Positions 36,414 through 46,346 are shown, numbered from the stretch's first letter. The stretch: 64,000 nucleotides of DNA from Butyrivibrio sp. VCB2006 (GCF_000420945.1 NZ_ATVX01000002.1:1-64000), one strand, 5' to 3'. The notes: generated from the letters alone by a model not told the origin. A program made the numbers and translations.

Positions 36414-37073
36414 TCATTCTACATATTCACCGTCAGTGGACATTGGGCGTCTTATAGGATGCCTTCTGTCCGGGTCATACTTCATATCAAAAAGATCAAC
36501 AACTTCAGGTCCGAAAATCTGATGCATATAGGAATAGAGATTATAATTCTCCATTTCAGCTTCCTGAAGCCTTATAACGTTCTTTTTAAGTTCTATCCTT
36601 GCTCTCTTAATCCACTCATCAAGAGCGTTTATATCCGCAGTGTTATCATGAAGTCTCTCATAACAAACCTTCATGGTTTCTATCATCAGCTTATAATCAA
36701 CATCGTAAATCTGTTTGGAAAGATCAAGAAGTTCATCCTGATGGCTGTCTATTTTGTCATTACACTCATTGATCAGTCTGGTACGTTCAGATATCTCTTT
36801 TTCGATATCAGGAGCATTGCCAAGTTTATTGGCCTTATCCCTTAGTGGCACAATCTCACCAAGAAGCTTTTTCTTGAGCTTCTTGATGTCCTTGGTCTGA
36901 CTCCTAAGCTTGCCATCCTTCTCCACAAGGGCGTTAAGCTCATCTGCCAGCTGTTCTATTTCAGGTGTCATGTCTGTCTGCGTAAACAATTGATGCCATT
37001 TATTATCCAGCGTCAAAATAGGAATGCTCTTCCCTTGCAGCGCAGACATATAAACTTCATCGTTTTTTGCCAT
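36414..37073 (-). CDS. Predicted coiled-coil cytoplasmic protein
   Basis: 219 residues with no signal peptide or membrane segment. The first 35 residues look globular, residues about 40-180 are long amphipathic charged helices typical of coiled coil, and the end is Arg/Pro/Asp-rich. I do not recognise a named family. It directly follows rex (23 bases), so it is probably controlled with rex. A terminator-like hairpin follows. A structural or scaffold role is a guess. Confidence 0.75.
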   Translation of the reverse strand: MAKNDEVYMSALQGKSIPILTLDNKWHQLFTQTDMTPEIEQLADELNALVEKDGKLRSQTKDIKKLKKKLLGEIVPLRDKANKLGNAPDIEKEISERTRLINECNDKIDSHQDELLDLSKQIYDVDYKLMIETMKVCYERLHDNTADINALDEWIKRARIELKKNVIRLQEAEMENYNLYSYMHQIFGPEVVDLFDMKYDPDRRHPIRRPMSTDGEYVE

Positions 37074-37096
37074 CAGATTATCTCACAATCATCAGT

Positions 37097-37732
37097 TTAT
37101 GTGTTTTCGTACCTGTTTATATTATACGATAATTTCATCAAACTGTCAGATAAATGTACATTTTCTACCTGAATATTGTTAGGAACTTCCAGGTCAACAT
37201 GGGCAAAGTTCCATATAGCCTTGATTCCGCACTCAGCAAGCTTATGGGCCATTGGCACAGCCTGCTCCTTGGGAATGGTAAGAACAGCTATCTCAATCTG
37301 GTTCTTTCTGACGAAATCTTCCATTTCATCTACCGGGCGAACCTCAACATCGCGAATCTTGGTTCCATAGAGCTCAGGATTGCAGTCAAAAGCTCCCTTA
37401 AAGACAAATCCTCTTCTTGTAAAATTAGTGTAACCTGCAATAGCCTTACCAAGATGACCTGCACCAATTATCACAAGACTGTGCTGTTTGTCGATTCCAA
37501 GGATCTTACTGATCTCGTCATACAGATAATTAACATTGTATCCGTAACCCTGCTGGCCAAAACCACCAAAATTATTGAAATCCTGTCTTATCTGAGATGC
37601 TGTAACCTTCATAATATCTGAAAGTTCCTGGGAGGAAATTCTCTCAACCCCCTTCTCTTTAAGATCCCCTAGATATCTAAAATAGCGGGGAAGTCTTGCT
37701 ATCACCGCCTGAGAAATCTCTTTATCTGCCAT
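37097..37732 (-). CDS. rex: Redox-sensing transcriptional repressor Rex
   Basis: 211 residues from the ATG at 37732; the upstream TTG four codons earlier overlaps the GGAG ribosome site. The N-terminal winged helix (about 1-80, with RLPRYFRYL and ITASQIRQDFNNFG-like TASQIRQDFNNFG) is followed by the NADH-binding Rossmann domain with IIGAGHLGKAI. Rex senses NADH/NAD+ and represses fermentation and electron-transfer genes when NADH is low. Its own promoter region carries a Rex-operator-like sequence, indicating autoregulation. Confidence 0.97.
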   Translation of the reverse strand: MADKEISQAVIARLPRYFRYLGDLKEKGVERISSQELSDIMKVTASQIRQDFNNFGGFGQQGYGYNVNYLYDEISKILGIDKQHSLVIIGAGHLGKAIAGYTNFTRRGFVFKGAFDCNPELYGTKIRDVEVRPVDEMEDFVRKNQIEIAVLTIPKEQAVPMAHKLAECGIKAIWNFAHVDLEVPNNIQVENVHLSDSLMKLSYNINRYENT

Positions 37733-37789
37733 TACCTTCTCCAATCCTGCGCAATAAATACGCTTTTATATTCAAATGTATATATAAAA

Positions 37790-37807
37790 TTGTTAATAAA
37801 TTCTCAA
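37790..37807 (-). promoter_or_regulatory. Putative Rex operator (autoregulation)
   Basis: Minus strand TTGAGAA-TTTA-TTAACAA. The right half matches TTAACAA fully and the left half has two mismatches to TTGTTAA, in the known clostridial layout with a 4-base spacer. It begins five bases downstream of the rex -10, covering the expected transcription start. Confidence 0.7.
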
Positions 37808-37812
37808 TTATA

Positions 37813-37841
37813 ATTATAGCTATCCGTTAAATAAATGTCAA
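37813..37841 (-). promoter_or_regulatory. Promoter of rex
   Basis: Perfect consensus on the minus strand: -35 TTGACA (37836-37841), 17-base spacer, -10 TATAAT (37813-37818). Confidence 0.92.
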
Positions 37842-37938
37842 TTGAAATAAATCCCATAACCACGCCATTTTCAGCGCATAATTATATGTTATTTCTAGTG
37901 AATAAAATTCTCCAAAACTACTAATTTAGTGACATACG

Positions 37939-37971
37939 CAAAAAGTTCCCGGACATTTCTGCCCGGGAACT
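37939..37971 (-). terminator. Rho-independent terminator of the giant pectin-active protein gene
   Basis: A 9-bp GC-rich stem (37944-37952 with 37963-37971) is followed on minus by TTTTTGCG. It lies 33 bases after the stop of the giant gene. Confidence 0.88.
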
Positions 37972-38003
37972 CTTATTTTTATTAAATTTTGATTAAATAC
38001 TTA

Positions 38004-41000
38004 TTAGTTCACAAGAACTCCGTTCTCATCAAAGGTATACTTATGAGTCCACTTTGTAATGGTTCTGCCAATTACCATATGACCTTCACTATCAAAGTAG
38101 TGTCTTCCATCCTCAAAGTCTACAAAGTTACTCTTAACAACTGCGCCCTTGGCATTTAAGTAGTATTTATAGCCATCTACTTCAACTACTGTATCAAAGA
38201 GCTGAACGCCGTTCTCATCAAAGTAGTACGTTGTACCCCACTTTGTCACGAAGCCTGTTGCCATGTAACCATTTGCATCAAAGTAGTATGTGTTTCCATC
38301 TATTGTCACATAATTCTGCTTAACAAGCTGTCCCTTTGCATTTACATAGTACTTGTAGCCATCCTCCAAAGCAATTATAGAGTCAGTAACCATCTTACCT
38401 TCTGAATCGAAATAGTATACTGCGCCCCACTTTGTCATGAAGCCTGTTACCATGTGACCATTTGCATCAAAGTAGTACTTACCATCCTCAGTTGTCACAT
38501 AATCCTGCTTGACCATAGCACCATTTGACTTGAAGTAATAGGTATAGCCATCTACTGTAAGCATTCCTGTGTACTTAGTACTGTCCTCAAGAACATAGTA
38601 GGTTGTTCCCCACTTTGTAACAAATTCTCCGACAGGAACTTCAGGTTCATCCGGCTCTACAGGGCCATAATAAGAAGCATCTGTAATAGCCTTACGTACA
38701 ACCAAAGCTCCCATTCTGTAGGTTCCGTTGCCAAAGCTTACTGTCAGCTGTCCATCTGTAACTTCACATTCAACTGCTGCAAGAGTGTATGTATTTGCTG
38801 CATTACCAACCTTGAAGTTTACGCCCTCTACAGTTCCGGAAACATCACTCTTATATACTGAGTTACTGAGAATTTCTACCTGATACTTGCCATTTTCAAC
38901 ATCTACAAGGAAGGTTTCATTTCCAGGAAGAGCAAAGTCTGTGTATACAAGCCATGGAAGTTCGCCATCAAAAGTGAACTCTTCTGTACGGCCTTCCATC
39001 TTAGACTCAGGATTTTCAAAACCATAGCCCTTATCTTTAGAATAAGCACTACCAAGATCCTTTATCTCCTTGTTACCCTTCTTAGGGTTTACTGTTACTC
39101 CGGTCCAGCCTTCTGCAATACGGCTATCGCTGATACCAAAGTCAAACTTGTAAAGAGAAGGATACTTAACTGTAGCTTTAAGGTTTACTACGCCGTCAAA
39201 GTCAGCAACTGTACCTTCAACATTATAAGTTGTGCCAAGGCTTGCCACATCAATATCTGATGTATTCCAGGTTACATCTGCTGCTGCGGTAGCACCGCTT
39301 GCATATGTAACTGTTACCTTTGAAGGAAGTTCAAAGTTCTTGTTAAGATACTCTATCTCTGCATAAGAATCAGCAGCTGAAACCACGTAGTCGCCTACAA
39401 TATGAACTGTGATTTCTACTGTGTCCTCTGTACCATCGACAGATCCCTTAAGTGTGTAATCACCAATCTTGTTAACATCAAGCTTATCAGTATTCCATGT
39501 TACTGCTACATCCTTGGTTGTTCCGTTAAGGAATGTAGCCTGTACAACTGAAGGAAGCTTAACTTCATTGCCAAGGATAACTCTGATATCCTTAATCTCT
39601 GCGTATCCTGTAGGAACATTTGCAACTACCTTAACAGTTACATCCACAGGATTAGATGAATATCCGCGAATATAAGCGTGTGCTGTATATTCTCCAGGTG
39701 TATGAAGATCAACTTCACTAGCATCCCATGTAATAACTACTATCTGCTCTACACCTTCTGAGTCAGTTACTGAAATGAACTGTTTCTTAGCTGCAAGAAG
39801 ATCAGCTACAGACTGGCCATCAGCAAGTGGTGTGTCCTGAACAAGTTCCATATCTGTAAGTTCTTCATTGAGCTTATCAATAGCTACAGTTGTCTGAACT
39901 GTAAGTGGTGCTGATGCAAAGCTCTCTTTGCCATCTACTACAGAAGCAATCTTATAAGAGTAGAAGCTTCCACCCTTAAGTTCTGTATCTGTAAAGCTGT
40001 AAACTGATGAAGGCTCTGTTTCCTCTTCCTGCGCCTCGCCATAAATAGGTGTAGCAGCAGATACTACAATCGCATTAAGAATTGCGAGGTTTCCTGCATT
40101 TGAAGAAATAACTTCAATCTGGGAAGAACTGTCAAATACCACATAAGTAGTCTTAACGATATCCGCCACTTTTGCTGACTGTGACACTACGCCAAGATCT
40201 TCGCCGTTTACATATATCTTTGTTCCGTTATATGCGTTGTTGTTATAAGCAGCTCCGGCATATACATCAACCTTGTAAGCTCCTGCAGGAACATCAATGA
40301 GGAACTTAAGCTCATTGTCAGCTCTTACAAGATCACAGCATGCCTTCTCAACATCTGTCTGGGTATCTCCTGCGTTTTCAATACCCACACCAACTCTGTT
40401 CCAGTTAACTGCAGAGCCTGTGCCTGTTGCCCAGCCATAACCATTAACATCAGAATAATCATCCGCAAGAACTCTTACAAAGCCATTCGCATTGCCTGAC
40501 TTGTATCCCATATCAAAATTCTTGATAGCTGCGCCATCTGTATAGCCTACGATAACCTGCTCTTTTGCTCCACCGGATGCTTCCTTAGAACTAAGACCAT
40601 TTGCGTCAAGCTCAGCTACTGTTTCGTAATCGCCTACTGTCTGATTGCCGTTTTCATCAACAGTTACATCAGCTCTTTTAACAACATAGCCTTCTACCTT
40701 GTGGCCATATACACCGTCGTTAGCAGGTGTAAAATTAAGAGTTGCACTGTTTGAATCCATCTTTTCTTCTGAAAGCTGTGCTGTGATAAGTCCTTCAGAA
40801 ATCAGATAACTTGTATGTGCAGGCTGGTTGTAACCAACGTTCTGCCAAGCAACACCCTCTCTGTAGGCAAGGTCTGTAAGTGAGCAAGGAATTACATAAT
40901 CTGTCTGAATTGTTGTTGAGTAAATTCTGATCTTGCTGTTATCTGCAGAACATCTCGCGATAATTTCATCTCTCCAGTCGCCAAGGATATCTGCTACAAG

Positions 41001-44000
41001 ACCAAGGTTACCCTTTGTTCCGTTGCTGGTAAGAACCTGATCTGACTCCATCAGTTTAATAGATGTCTGGTTCTCATAATCCCATTTCTCAATAGTTGTT
41101 GTAAGTGGTGCGTAAGCTGCACTGTTAAAGGTGTGATCCTGAGTCTCTGCAAGGAGATCTCCATCCCAATAAAGTGAGAAGTTAACTGCAGGAGTTGCTC
41201 CATGTGAAAGAGAAATCATAGAGCTTGTCTCACCGTCTGACTTGCCAACTTTTCCTGAAAGTGAACCGAATACGTCTGCATTTCTTGAATCCCATGAAGG
41301 CTCATCATTGCCCATATAGTTAGGATTTGCAATTGACCAGTACTCTGCACCTTCTGCTGTAGGATCAATATCGGAAGCCATTCCACGTCCGGTATCTTTA
41401 CCAGTATAGTAACCTGTGATGATTTCGCCTGTCTCAGCGTCATGAATTTCTACATGATATGCCGCGTTGTCATGCTCATGTACACCCATAACCTCAAGGC
41501 CAGGTCTTGAAGGAATCCAGTCACTTACATGCATTGCATCGCCATGGCCTAAGCCTGTGCTGTAAAGAACAGTTCCATCATTGTCAAGAGTCAGAGATCC
41601 ATAGATAATCTCATCCTTGCCATCGCCATCAACATCGTTAACTGAAAGGCCATGGTTACCCTGTGCAGTGTAAGCGCTGCCGCCTTCAATATTATCTGTA
41701 TCAAATTTCCAGTAAACACCAATCTGCTCTACTTCATTGCCTTCATCATCAGTTGTCTTTGTGAGGTAATAAGCTGTAAGAGCTGTTCTTGTATAATATC
41801 CTCTTGCAAATACTGCGAAAGGAGTTGTTCCATTGAGGTAAGCTGTAGCAGAAAGGAATCTGTCTACTCTGTTACCATAACCATCTCCCCAAGCTGAAAC
41901 AGATCCTCTTGCCGGAAGATAATCAACTGTGTCAATAAGCTCACCTGTATTTCCCTTGAACATTGAGAAATACTCAGGTCCATCAAGAACGTATCCGCCG
42001 CTGTTTCTGTAGTCATACTTAGGACTGATTGTATCTGTAGGAAGTGCATCGCTGTTGCATGCTCCAACATATCCGGTCTCAACTAATTCACCATCCATAT
42101 TTGTGTATGTTGTGGTACCATCAGCTGTCTTGACAGCGATTTCTGCAATTCCGTCAGCATCAAAATCCCAAACCTGGAACTGTGTATAATGTGCACCTGA
42201 ACGGATATTTACTCCAAGGTCAATTCTCCAAAGCTGCTTTACTGCGCCTGTTGAGAAGTTTACATCATATCCGTCAAGGAAAGTCTTACCTGTGTAACCT
42301 GAACCTGAGTTATCCTTGGCATTACTTGGATACCACTTAACGATAAGCTCAAGCTCTCCGTCTCCGTCAAGGTCTCCAACTGACATATCATTTGCTGTAT
42401 ATGTGCAGGTAGAACCATCAGGCATTGTCTCATCTTCAGGCTTATTAAGAGCAAACTCCATGTACTGATTAGCCCATACAGAAGTATCTACGCTATTAAG
42501 GCCAAGAGATGAATCGTTTGAACCAACTACTCTATATGTATCAGAAGCGCTTCCTGCCTCATCTACAAGGTTTGTAACCTTAAGTCCGCTGGCAATCTGT
42601 TCACCATTTCTGAAAACGTCGAATGTTGTTGTAAGTTCTTTTCCGCTAAAGTCCTTAGGGAAACTTCTCCATGAAAGGTATACACCTGAAGTAATAGGAT
42701 TACCTTCCGCATCTGTAGCTGAAATCTTAGTCTCCGCACCTGCATCTCCTGCAAGATTGATTGCAACAAGCGCACGGGAAGCGTAAGTCTCAAGTCCTCC
42801 TGCAACAAGTGAACCAGCAATTGGAGTAGCAATAGCCTCAGACTGTTCGCCAATTCCGCCTGCATTCATTGCTGCAACTTTGTAATAATAATGAACATTT
42901 GTAGCTATTTCAGAATCTTCATCTGTATAGGTATTGTTATCGGATTCTCCAACCTTAACAAATTCCTTGAAGCCCTTATCACTTTCAGCCTTTGCTGAAC
43001 GATAGATTACATACTTAATTACATTCTCAGAAGCTGGGCTTTCATCCCAAGCAAGTGAAATAGTATTCTGAAGTTCTTCCTGACCATCCTCAGGACTTGT
43101 GCACTTAAGGCCCTTTACTGCAGTAGGAACAGCCACATTAGGATCAAGCATTGACTGAGAAACAATATTACTCTTAGCTGACTCTGTTCCATCTGCCACA
43201 AGACATGTCATGTAATATGAATAAGTCTCGCCAAGAGTAGCTGACATAGCACGACAGTCAAGTTCATTATCAATAAGCTCCTGTGCTGAGTAGCTCTTAA
43301 CCAGATTGAAGTCCTTATCTGACTCGCCCTTCTGATATACTCTGTAGCTCACAGCATCTTCTACCTTTGTAAAGGAAAGAAGGAATGTTGCTGTAGTTCT
43401 TTCAAAAGAAAGCTCTGTAATAGCAAGGTTACCGGGAGCCGGAAGAAGTGAAGTTACTGTCAAACCATTGATGTACTGGTTTGAACCTTCAACAGTCACA
43501 TTGAGCTGTCCATCGGTAATACTTACAGTTCCTGTGCAGCTTCCAAGAGACTGCTTGCAGGCTATTGAACCGATAGAAATGCCTTCAGCTGAATATGCAG
43601 GCTTAATTGTACTTGTTCCGTCTAAAAGATCTCCTGCATAAACGGTTACTTCATAGGTTCCGTTTGGAAGATCAACTGCAAACTCTCCTGCGCCAAGGTT
43701 AAAGTCATCTGCCATAGCTGATGAATCAGCCTTGCCGTTGCCGCCTCTGTAACGACCGTTATTAGGAGCAGTTTTCCATCCGTAGCCCTTGGCTGCATCG
43801 TACATTTCGTTCTGGTTAACACCGGTCCAGCCTTCCATAGTAGGCGAATTGTTGTAGTTAAAGTCAAAACGAAGTCCTGCTGTCTTGGTTGATACAGCTA
43901 TTTTCTCAGAAAGCTCACCAACACCGTAGCTGTTGAAGCCTCCGATAGCGTAAACATAAGTCACTCCACCGGCGCAGTTATTATCTACATAGCTTGTTTT

Positions 44001-46049
44001 GCCTGAAACTGAGTATTTTACAGCTTTATCAAAAACTACATCATCAATTGTCTGGCCATCAGAAAGAGCTGCTCTGTAAATGTAGTAAAGCTCTGATCCT
44101 TCTGAAGCTTCCCACTCAAGAGAAATGCTAGTAGCACCAACGGAAGTAGTCTTAAGGCCTGTTACCTGAGCAGGTGCCTGAGTTGCTTTTTTAACCTCTA
44201 CTAAAGAAGCAAGGCTATCAAGAGCATCTGTAGTATTCTCTACATCACCGTTTGCATAATCAACAATACCCTCTGCTACACACTGCGCAAACTTAAGTGC
44301 ACCGTAGTACTGAAGATGTGTTGAATCGTCAACGCCGCCTGCATATGCGCCGCCTGAAACCTCTCCTGCTGCAAGTTTGAGGAACAGCATCTTGGAGCCT
44401 TCGATTCCAAAGTTGTTACATACCTCAATTGAGCGCTGTGTAAGATCTACGTAAGGAACATTGTACTCTCTTGCAAGTCTAAGCATAACCTGACGGTAAG
44501 CTTCAAAGTTGCTGGCAAAAGAATTAAGTGATCCATCAGAATTTGTTGTATAGCTGTAACGAGCTACAGGAGTAACAAATACCGGTGTAACACCTCTCTC
44601 CAACGCACCGTTTACATAAACCATCATCCACTTTTCAAAATCATCTGCTGATACATAGCGGTTTGGTCTTGAATAAGTAGCATCGTTATGGCCCCACTGA
44701 ACAAGGAGATAATCGCCCGGTTTCATATCCTCAAGGATATCGTCGAACTTGCCCTCATCAATAAAGGACTTGGATGAACGTCCACCAATAGAGCGGTTCT
44801 CTACAATAGCATTAGTAGTTTCATAAGTCTGTGACTGGCTGTAACCGCAAGTGTCACATTCTCTTTCCTCAACAAGATCGCCAAAGTATGTAGAAAGAAC
44901 CTGGCCCCATCCTGTCTGAGGATAATAATATTCATCATAGGTCTGAACTGTTGAGTCAGAAGCTATGAAGATTGTAGGCTTATCGCCCCTCTCCTGTGTA
45001 GCAAGTCTTGTGATCTTGACGCCGGATACATACACTTTTGTAGTCTTGGCATCATTCATAGACTTGGCATCGCTTGTGCCAAGGAACTTGATATTAAGAT
45101 TGCCGTCTACAAGGTTTGCCTCAAACTCCTGAGTAACAGTGGCTCCTGCAGGGACATTAATGCCGGAAACCTTGGTGATATCCTCAGCTTCCAGAGCTGC
45201 AGTATAATCGCTGTCTGTAGGGTTAACAAATGTAACCGCCACCTTGTAATCAGCATTATAAAGATCTACATCAAATGTAGAAGTGCTCTCATATGTATAT
45301 ACACCATAGCCTGTAGACTCTGTCTCTGTCCATATTTTGCTGGCAATGGCAACATAGTTTTCAGCATCTACTACATTTCCTGCTCCCGCAGATACCGCAG
45401 GGACTCTTGGATAATAAACATTATTAGACCAGCCTGTTGCTGCCTGGCTATAGTCAACATCGCTAAATCCATAGCCATTCTCCTGGCTGTAAACACTCTC
45501 AGAAGACACGTTGCCATTAGTACCAAATTTAATATTTGCTACCACAGTATCTTCTGTGAAATTCTCGTAACCATCCTCACCCTGATCAGCAATAACACCA
45601 TCGGAAGAACCGGTTAATAATGCCTTGCTTTCAAGTAAAAGAGCTGCTTTTTCATCTGAAGTTTCATCAATTGTCTCTTCAGAAGCATCCTCAAAACTAA
45701 GTTCTTCTAAAGCATCATCAAGAGAATCCTCAAATAAGGCCTCGTCCTCAGAACCCTCTTCTAAAGACTGATCAGTTTCTTCATCCAAAACCACCTCAGA
45801 TGAGTCTTCTGATGCCCTGTCAGATTTCTCAGTAGAAGCACTACTGTCAGTATCATTACTGCTCTCAGCCCCGCTCTCGTCTTCAAAGAACACCACGTCA
45901 GAAGAGTTAAGCAAATTATCGCCCTCCTGTGCAAAAGCCGTGATGCTGTTTGTGGCTGTAGCAATAGTTGAAGCTGCCATCATAGCGCTCATTCCAAGTG
46001 CCAGACTACGTCCAAACACTTTGGAACGTCCATTACTACCTTTGTACAT
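38004..46049 (-). CDS. Giant secreted rhamnogalacturonan acetylesterase-lyase with wall-binding repeats
   Basis: 2681 residues, ATG with GGAGG upstream. Modules in order: signal peptide (about 1-41), Ser/Glu/Asp-rich linker (50-160), carbohydrate-binding-like module (168-348), SGNH esterase of CE12 type (357-600; Ser366 in ASDST, Asn455 in QWGHND, Asp575/His578 in DDSTHLQ), Fn3 (625-720), malectin-like module (724-868), two Fn3-like modules (870-1078), PL11-type rhamnogalacturonan lyase (1086-1755, with FQVWDFDADGIAEIAVKTADG), a second malectin-like module (1840-2000), three Ig-like Big_4 modules (2058-2297), a third malectin-like module (2298-2452) and about nine choline-binding-type aromatic repeats (2475-2681). 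It would deacetylate and cleave the pectin rhamnogalacturonan I backbone at the cell surface. Terminator and repeat-rich promoter region flank it. Confidence 0.93.
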   Translation of the reverse strand: MYKGSNGRSKVFGRSLALGMSAMMAASTIATATNSITAFAQEGDNLLNSSDVVFFEDESGAESSNDTDSSASTEKSDRASEDSSEVVLDEETDQSLEEGSEDEALFEDSLDDALEELSFEDASEETIDETSDEKAALLLESKALLTGSSDGVIADQGEDGYENFTEDTVVANIKFGTNGNVSSESVYSQENGYGFSDVDYSQAATGWSNNVYYPRVPAVSAGAGNVVDAENYVAIASKIWTETESTGYGVYTYESTSTFDVDLYNADYKVAVTFVNPTDSDYTAALEAEDITKVSGINVPAGATVTQEFEANLVDGNLNIKFLGTSDAKSMNDAKTTKVYVSGVKITRLATQERGDKPTIFIASDSTVQTYDEYYYPQTGWGQVLSTYFGDLVEERECDTCGYSQSQTYETTNAIVENRSIGGRSSKSFIDEGKFDDILEDMKPGDYLLVQWGHNDATYSRPNRYVSADDFEKWMMVYVNGALERGVTPVFVTPVARYSYTTNSDGSLNSFASNFEAYRQVMLRLAREYNVPYVDLTQRSIEVCNNFGIEGSKMLFLKLAAGEVSGGAYAGGVDDSTHLQYYGALKFAQCVAEGIVDYANGDVENTTDALDSLASLVEVKKATQAPAQVTGLKTTSVGATSISLEWEASEGSELYYIYRAALSDGQTIDDVVFDKAVKYSVSGKTSYVDNNCAGGVTYVYAIGGFNSYGVGELSEKIAVSTKTAGLRFDFNYNNSPTMEGWTGVNQNEMYDAAKGYGWKTAPNNGRYRGGNGKADSSAMADDFNLGAGEFAVDLPNGTYEVTVYAGDLLDGTSTIKPAYSAEGISIGSIACKQSLGSCTGTVSITDGQLNVTVEGSNQYINGLTVTSLLPAPGNLAITELSFERTTATFLLSFTKVEDAVSYRVYQKGESDKDFNLVKSYSAQELIDNELDCRAMSATLGETYSYYMTCLVADGTESAKSNIVSQSMLDPNVAVPTAVKGLKCTSPEDGQEELQNTISLAWDESPASENVIKYVIYRSAKAESDKGFKEFVKVGESDNNTYTDEDSEIATNVHYYYKVAAMNAGGIGEQSEAIATPIAGSLVAGGLETYASRALVAINLAGDAGAETKISATDAEGNPITSGVYLSWRSFPKDFSGKELTTTFDVFRNGEQIASGLKVTNLVDEAGSASDTYRVVGSNDSSLGLNSVDTSVWANQYMEFALNKPEDETMPDGSTCTYTANDMSVGDLDGDGELELIVKWYPSNAKDNSGSGYTGKTFLDGYDVNFSTGAVKQLWRIDLGVNIRSGAHYTQFQVWDFDADGIAEIAVKTADGTTTYTNMDGELVETGYVGACNSDALPTDTISPKYDYRNSGGYVLDGPEYFSMFKGNTGELIDTVDYLPARGSVSAWGDGYGNRVDRFLSATAYLNGTTPFAVFARGYYTRTALTAYYLTKTTDDEGNEVEQIGVYWKFDTDNIEGGSAYTAQGNHGLSVNDVDGDGKDEIIYGSLTLDNDGTVLYSTGLGHGDAMHVSDWIPSRPGLEVMGVHEHDNAAYHVEIHDAETGEIITGYYTGKDTGRGMASDIDPTAEGAEYWSIANPNYMGNDEPSWDSRNADVFGSLSGKVGKSDGETSSMISLSHGATPAVNFSLYWDGDLLAETQDHTFNSAAYAPLTTTIEKWDYENQTSIKLMESDQVLTSNGTKGNLGLVADILGDWRDEIIARCSADNSKIRIYSTTIQTDYVIPCSLTDLAYREGVAWQNVGYNQPAHTSYLISEGLITAQLSEEKMDSNSATLNFTPANDGVYGHKVEGYVVKRADVTVDENGNQTVGDYETVAELDANGLSSKEASGGAKEQVIVGYTDGAAIKNFDMGYKSGNANGFVRVLADDYSDVNGYGWATGTGSAVNWNRVGVGIENAGDTQTDVEKACCDLVRADNELKFLIDVPAGAYKVDVYAGAAYNNNAYNGTKIYVNGEDLGVVSQSAKVADIVKTTYVVFDSSSQIEVISSNAGNLAILNAIVVSAATPIYGEAQEEETEPSSVYSFTDTELKGGSFYSYKIASVVDGKESFASAPLTVQTTVAIDKLNEELTDMELVQDTPLADGQSVADLLAAKKQFISVTDSEGVEQIVVITWDASEVDLHTPGEYTAHAYIRGYSSNPVDVTVKVVANVPTGYAEIKDIRVILGNEVKLPSVVQATFLNGTTKDVAVTWNTDKLDVNKIGDYTLKGSVDGTEDTVEITVHIVGDYVVSAADSYAEIEYLNKNFELPSKVTVTYASGATAAADVTWNTSDIDVASLGTTYNVEGTVADFDGVVNLKATVKYPSLYKFDFGISDSRIAEGWTGVTVNPKKGNKEIKDLGSAYSKDKGYGFENPESKMEGRTEEFTFDGELPWLVYTDFALPGNETFLVDVENGKYQVEILSNSVYKSDVSGTVEGVNFKVGNAANTYTLAAVECEVTDGQLTVSFGNGTYRMGALVVRKAITDASYYGPVEPDEPEVPVGEFVTKWGTTYYVLEDSTKYTGMLTVDGYTYYFKSNGAMVKQDYVTTEDGKYYFDANGHMVTGFMTKWGAVYYFDSEGKMVTDSIIALEDGYKYYVNAKGQLVKQNYVTIDGNTYYFDANGYMATGFVTKWGTTYYFDENGVQLFDTVVEVDGYKYYLNAKGAVVKSNFVDFEDGRHYFDSEGHMVIGRTITKWTHKYTFDENGVLVN

Positions 46050-46167
46050 CCCAACAACCTCCTTTTTCTTTCCCCTTTTTTGTTAACATTTCAGTAAAAG
46101 CAATCCCCCTCAAGATCGCAGACTTTAAAAATGTAACAAATAATTTAGTATCTAGTAAAATATTTTA

Positions 46168-46256
46168 TGCAATTTGCTCTAATTTAGCATTGCAATTTCG
46201 AGGCAATACTTTGCAATTTTGACCATTTGAAATAGTCAGATTTTAGCTGCAAATTT
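46168..46256. repeat. Cluster of TGCAATTT direct repeats upstream of the giant gene
   Basis: TGCAATTT occurs at 46168-46175, 46191-46198 and 46212-46219, with a TGCAAATTT variant at 46248-46256; starts are 23, 21 and 36 bases apart, so the first three are about two helical turns from each other. They lie 120-210 bases upstream of the giant gene within the 372-base divergent region to hslO. The region is very A/T-rich; no convincing promoter for the giant gene was found in it. Confidence 0.5.
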
Positions 46257-46316
46257 CGGTATTTTCCGTTCATTTAATCATCTTTTTAGACCAGTTATCA
46301 TGCGGCTTTCAGGCAA

Positions 46317-46346
46317 TTGTTTACATATAAGGATTTTTCGTATAAT
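46317..46346 (+). promoter_or_regulatory. Promoter of hslO
   Basis: Plus strand -35 TTGTTT (46317-46322), 18-base spacer, perfect -10 TATAAT (46341-46346). The leader of about 70 bases has a small hairpin with a TTCG loop (ATGCA/TGCAT, 46373-46386) and a run of ten T before the ribosome site AAAGAGGAA. Confidence 0.65.

Noticed and set aside
38004..38640. DNA tandem repeat or CRISPR-like array
   Set aside because: The periodicity comes from protein repeats of the choline-binding type; spacing and sequence vary and the frame stays open throughout.
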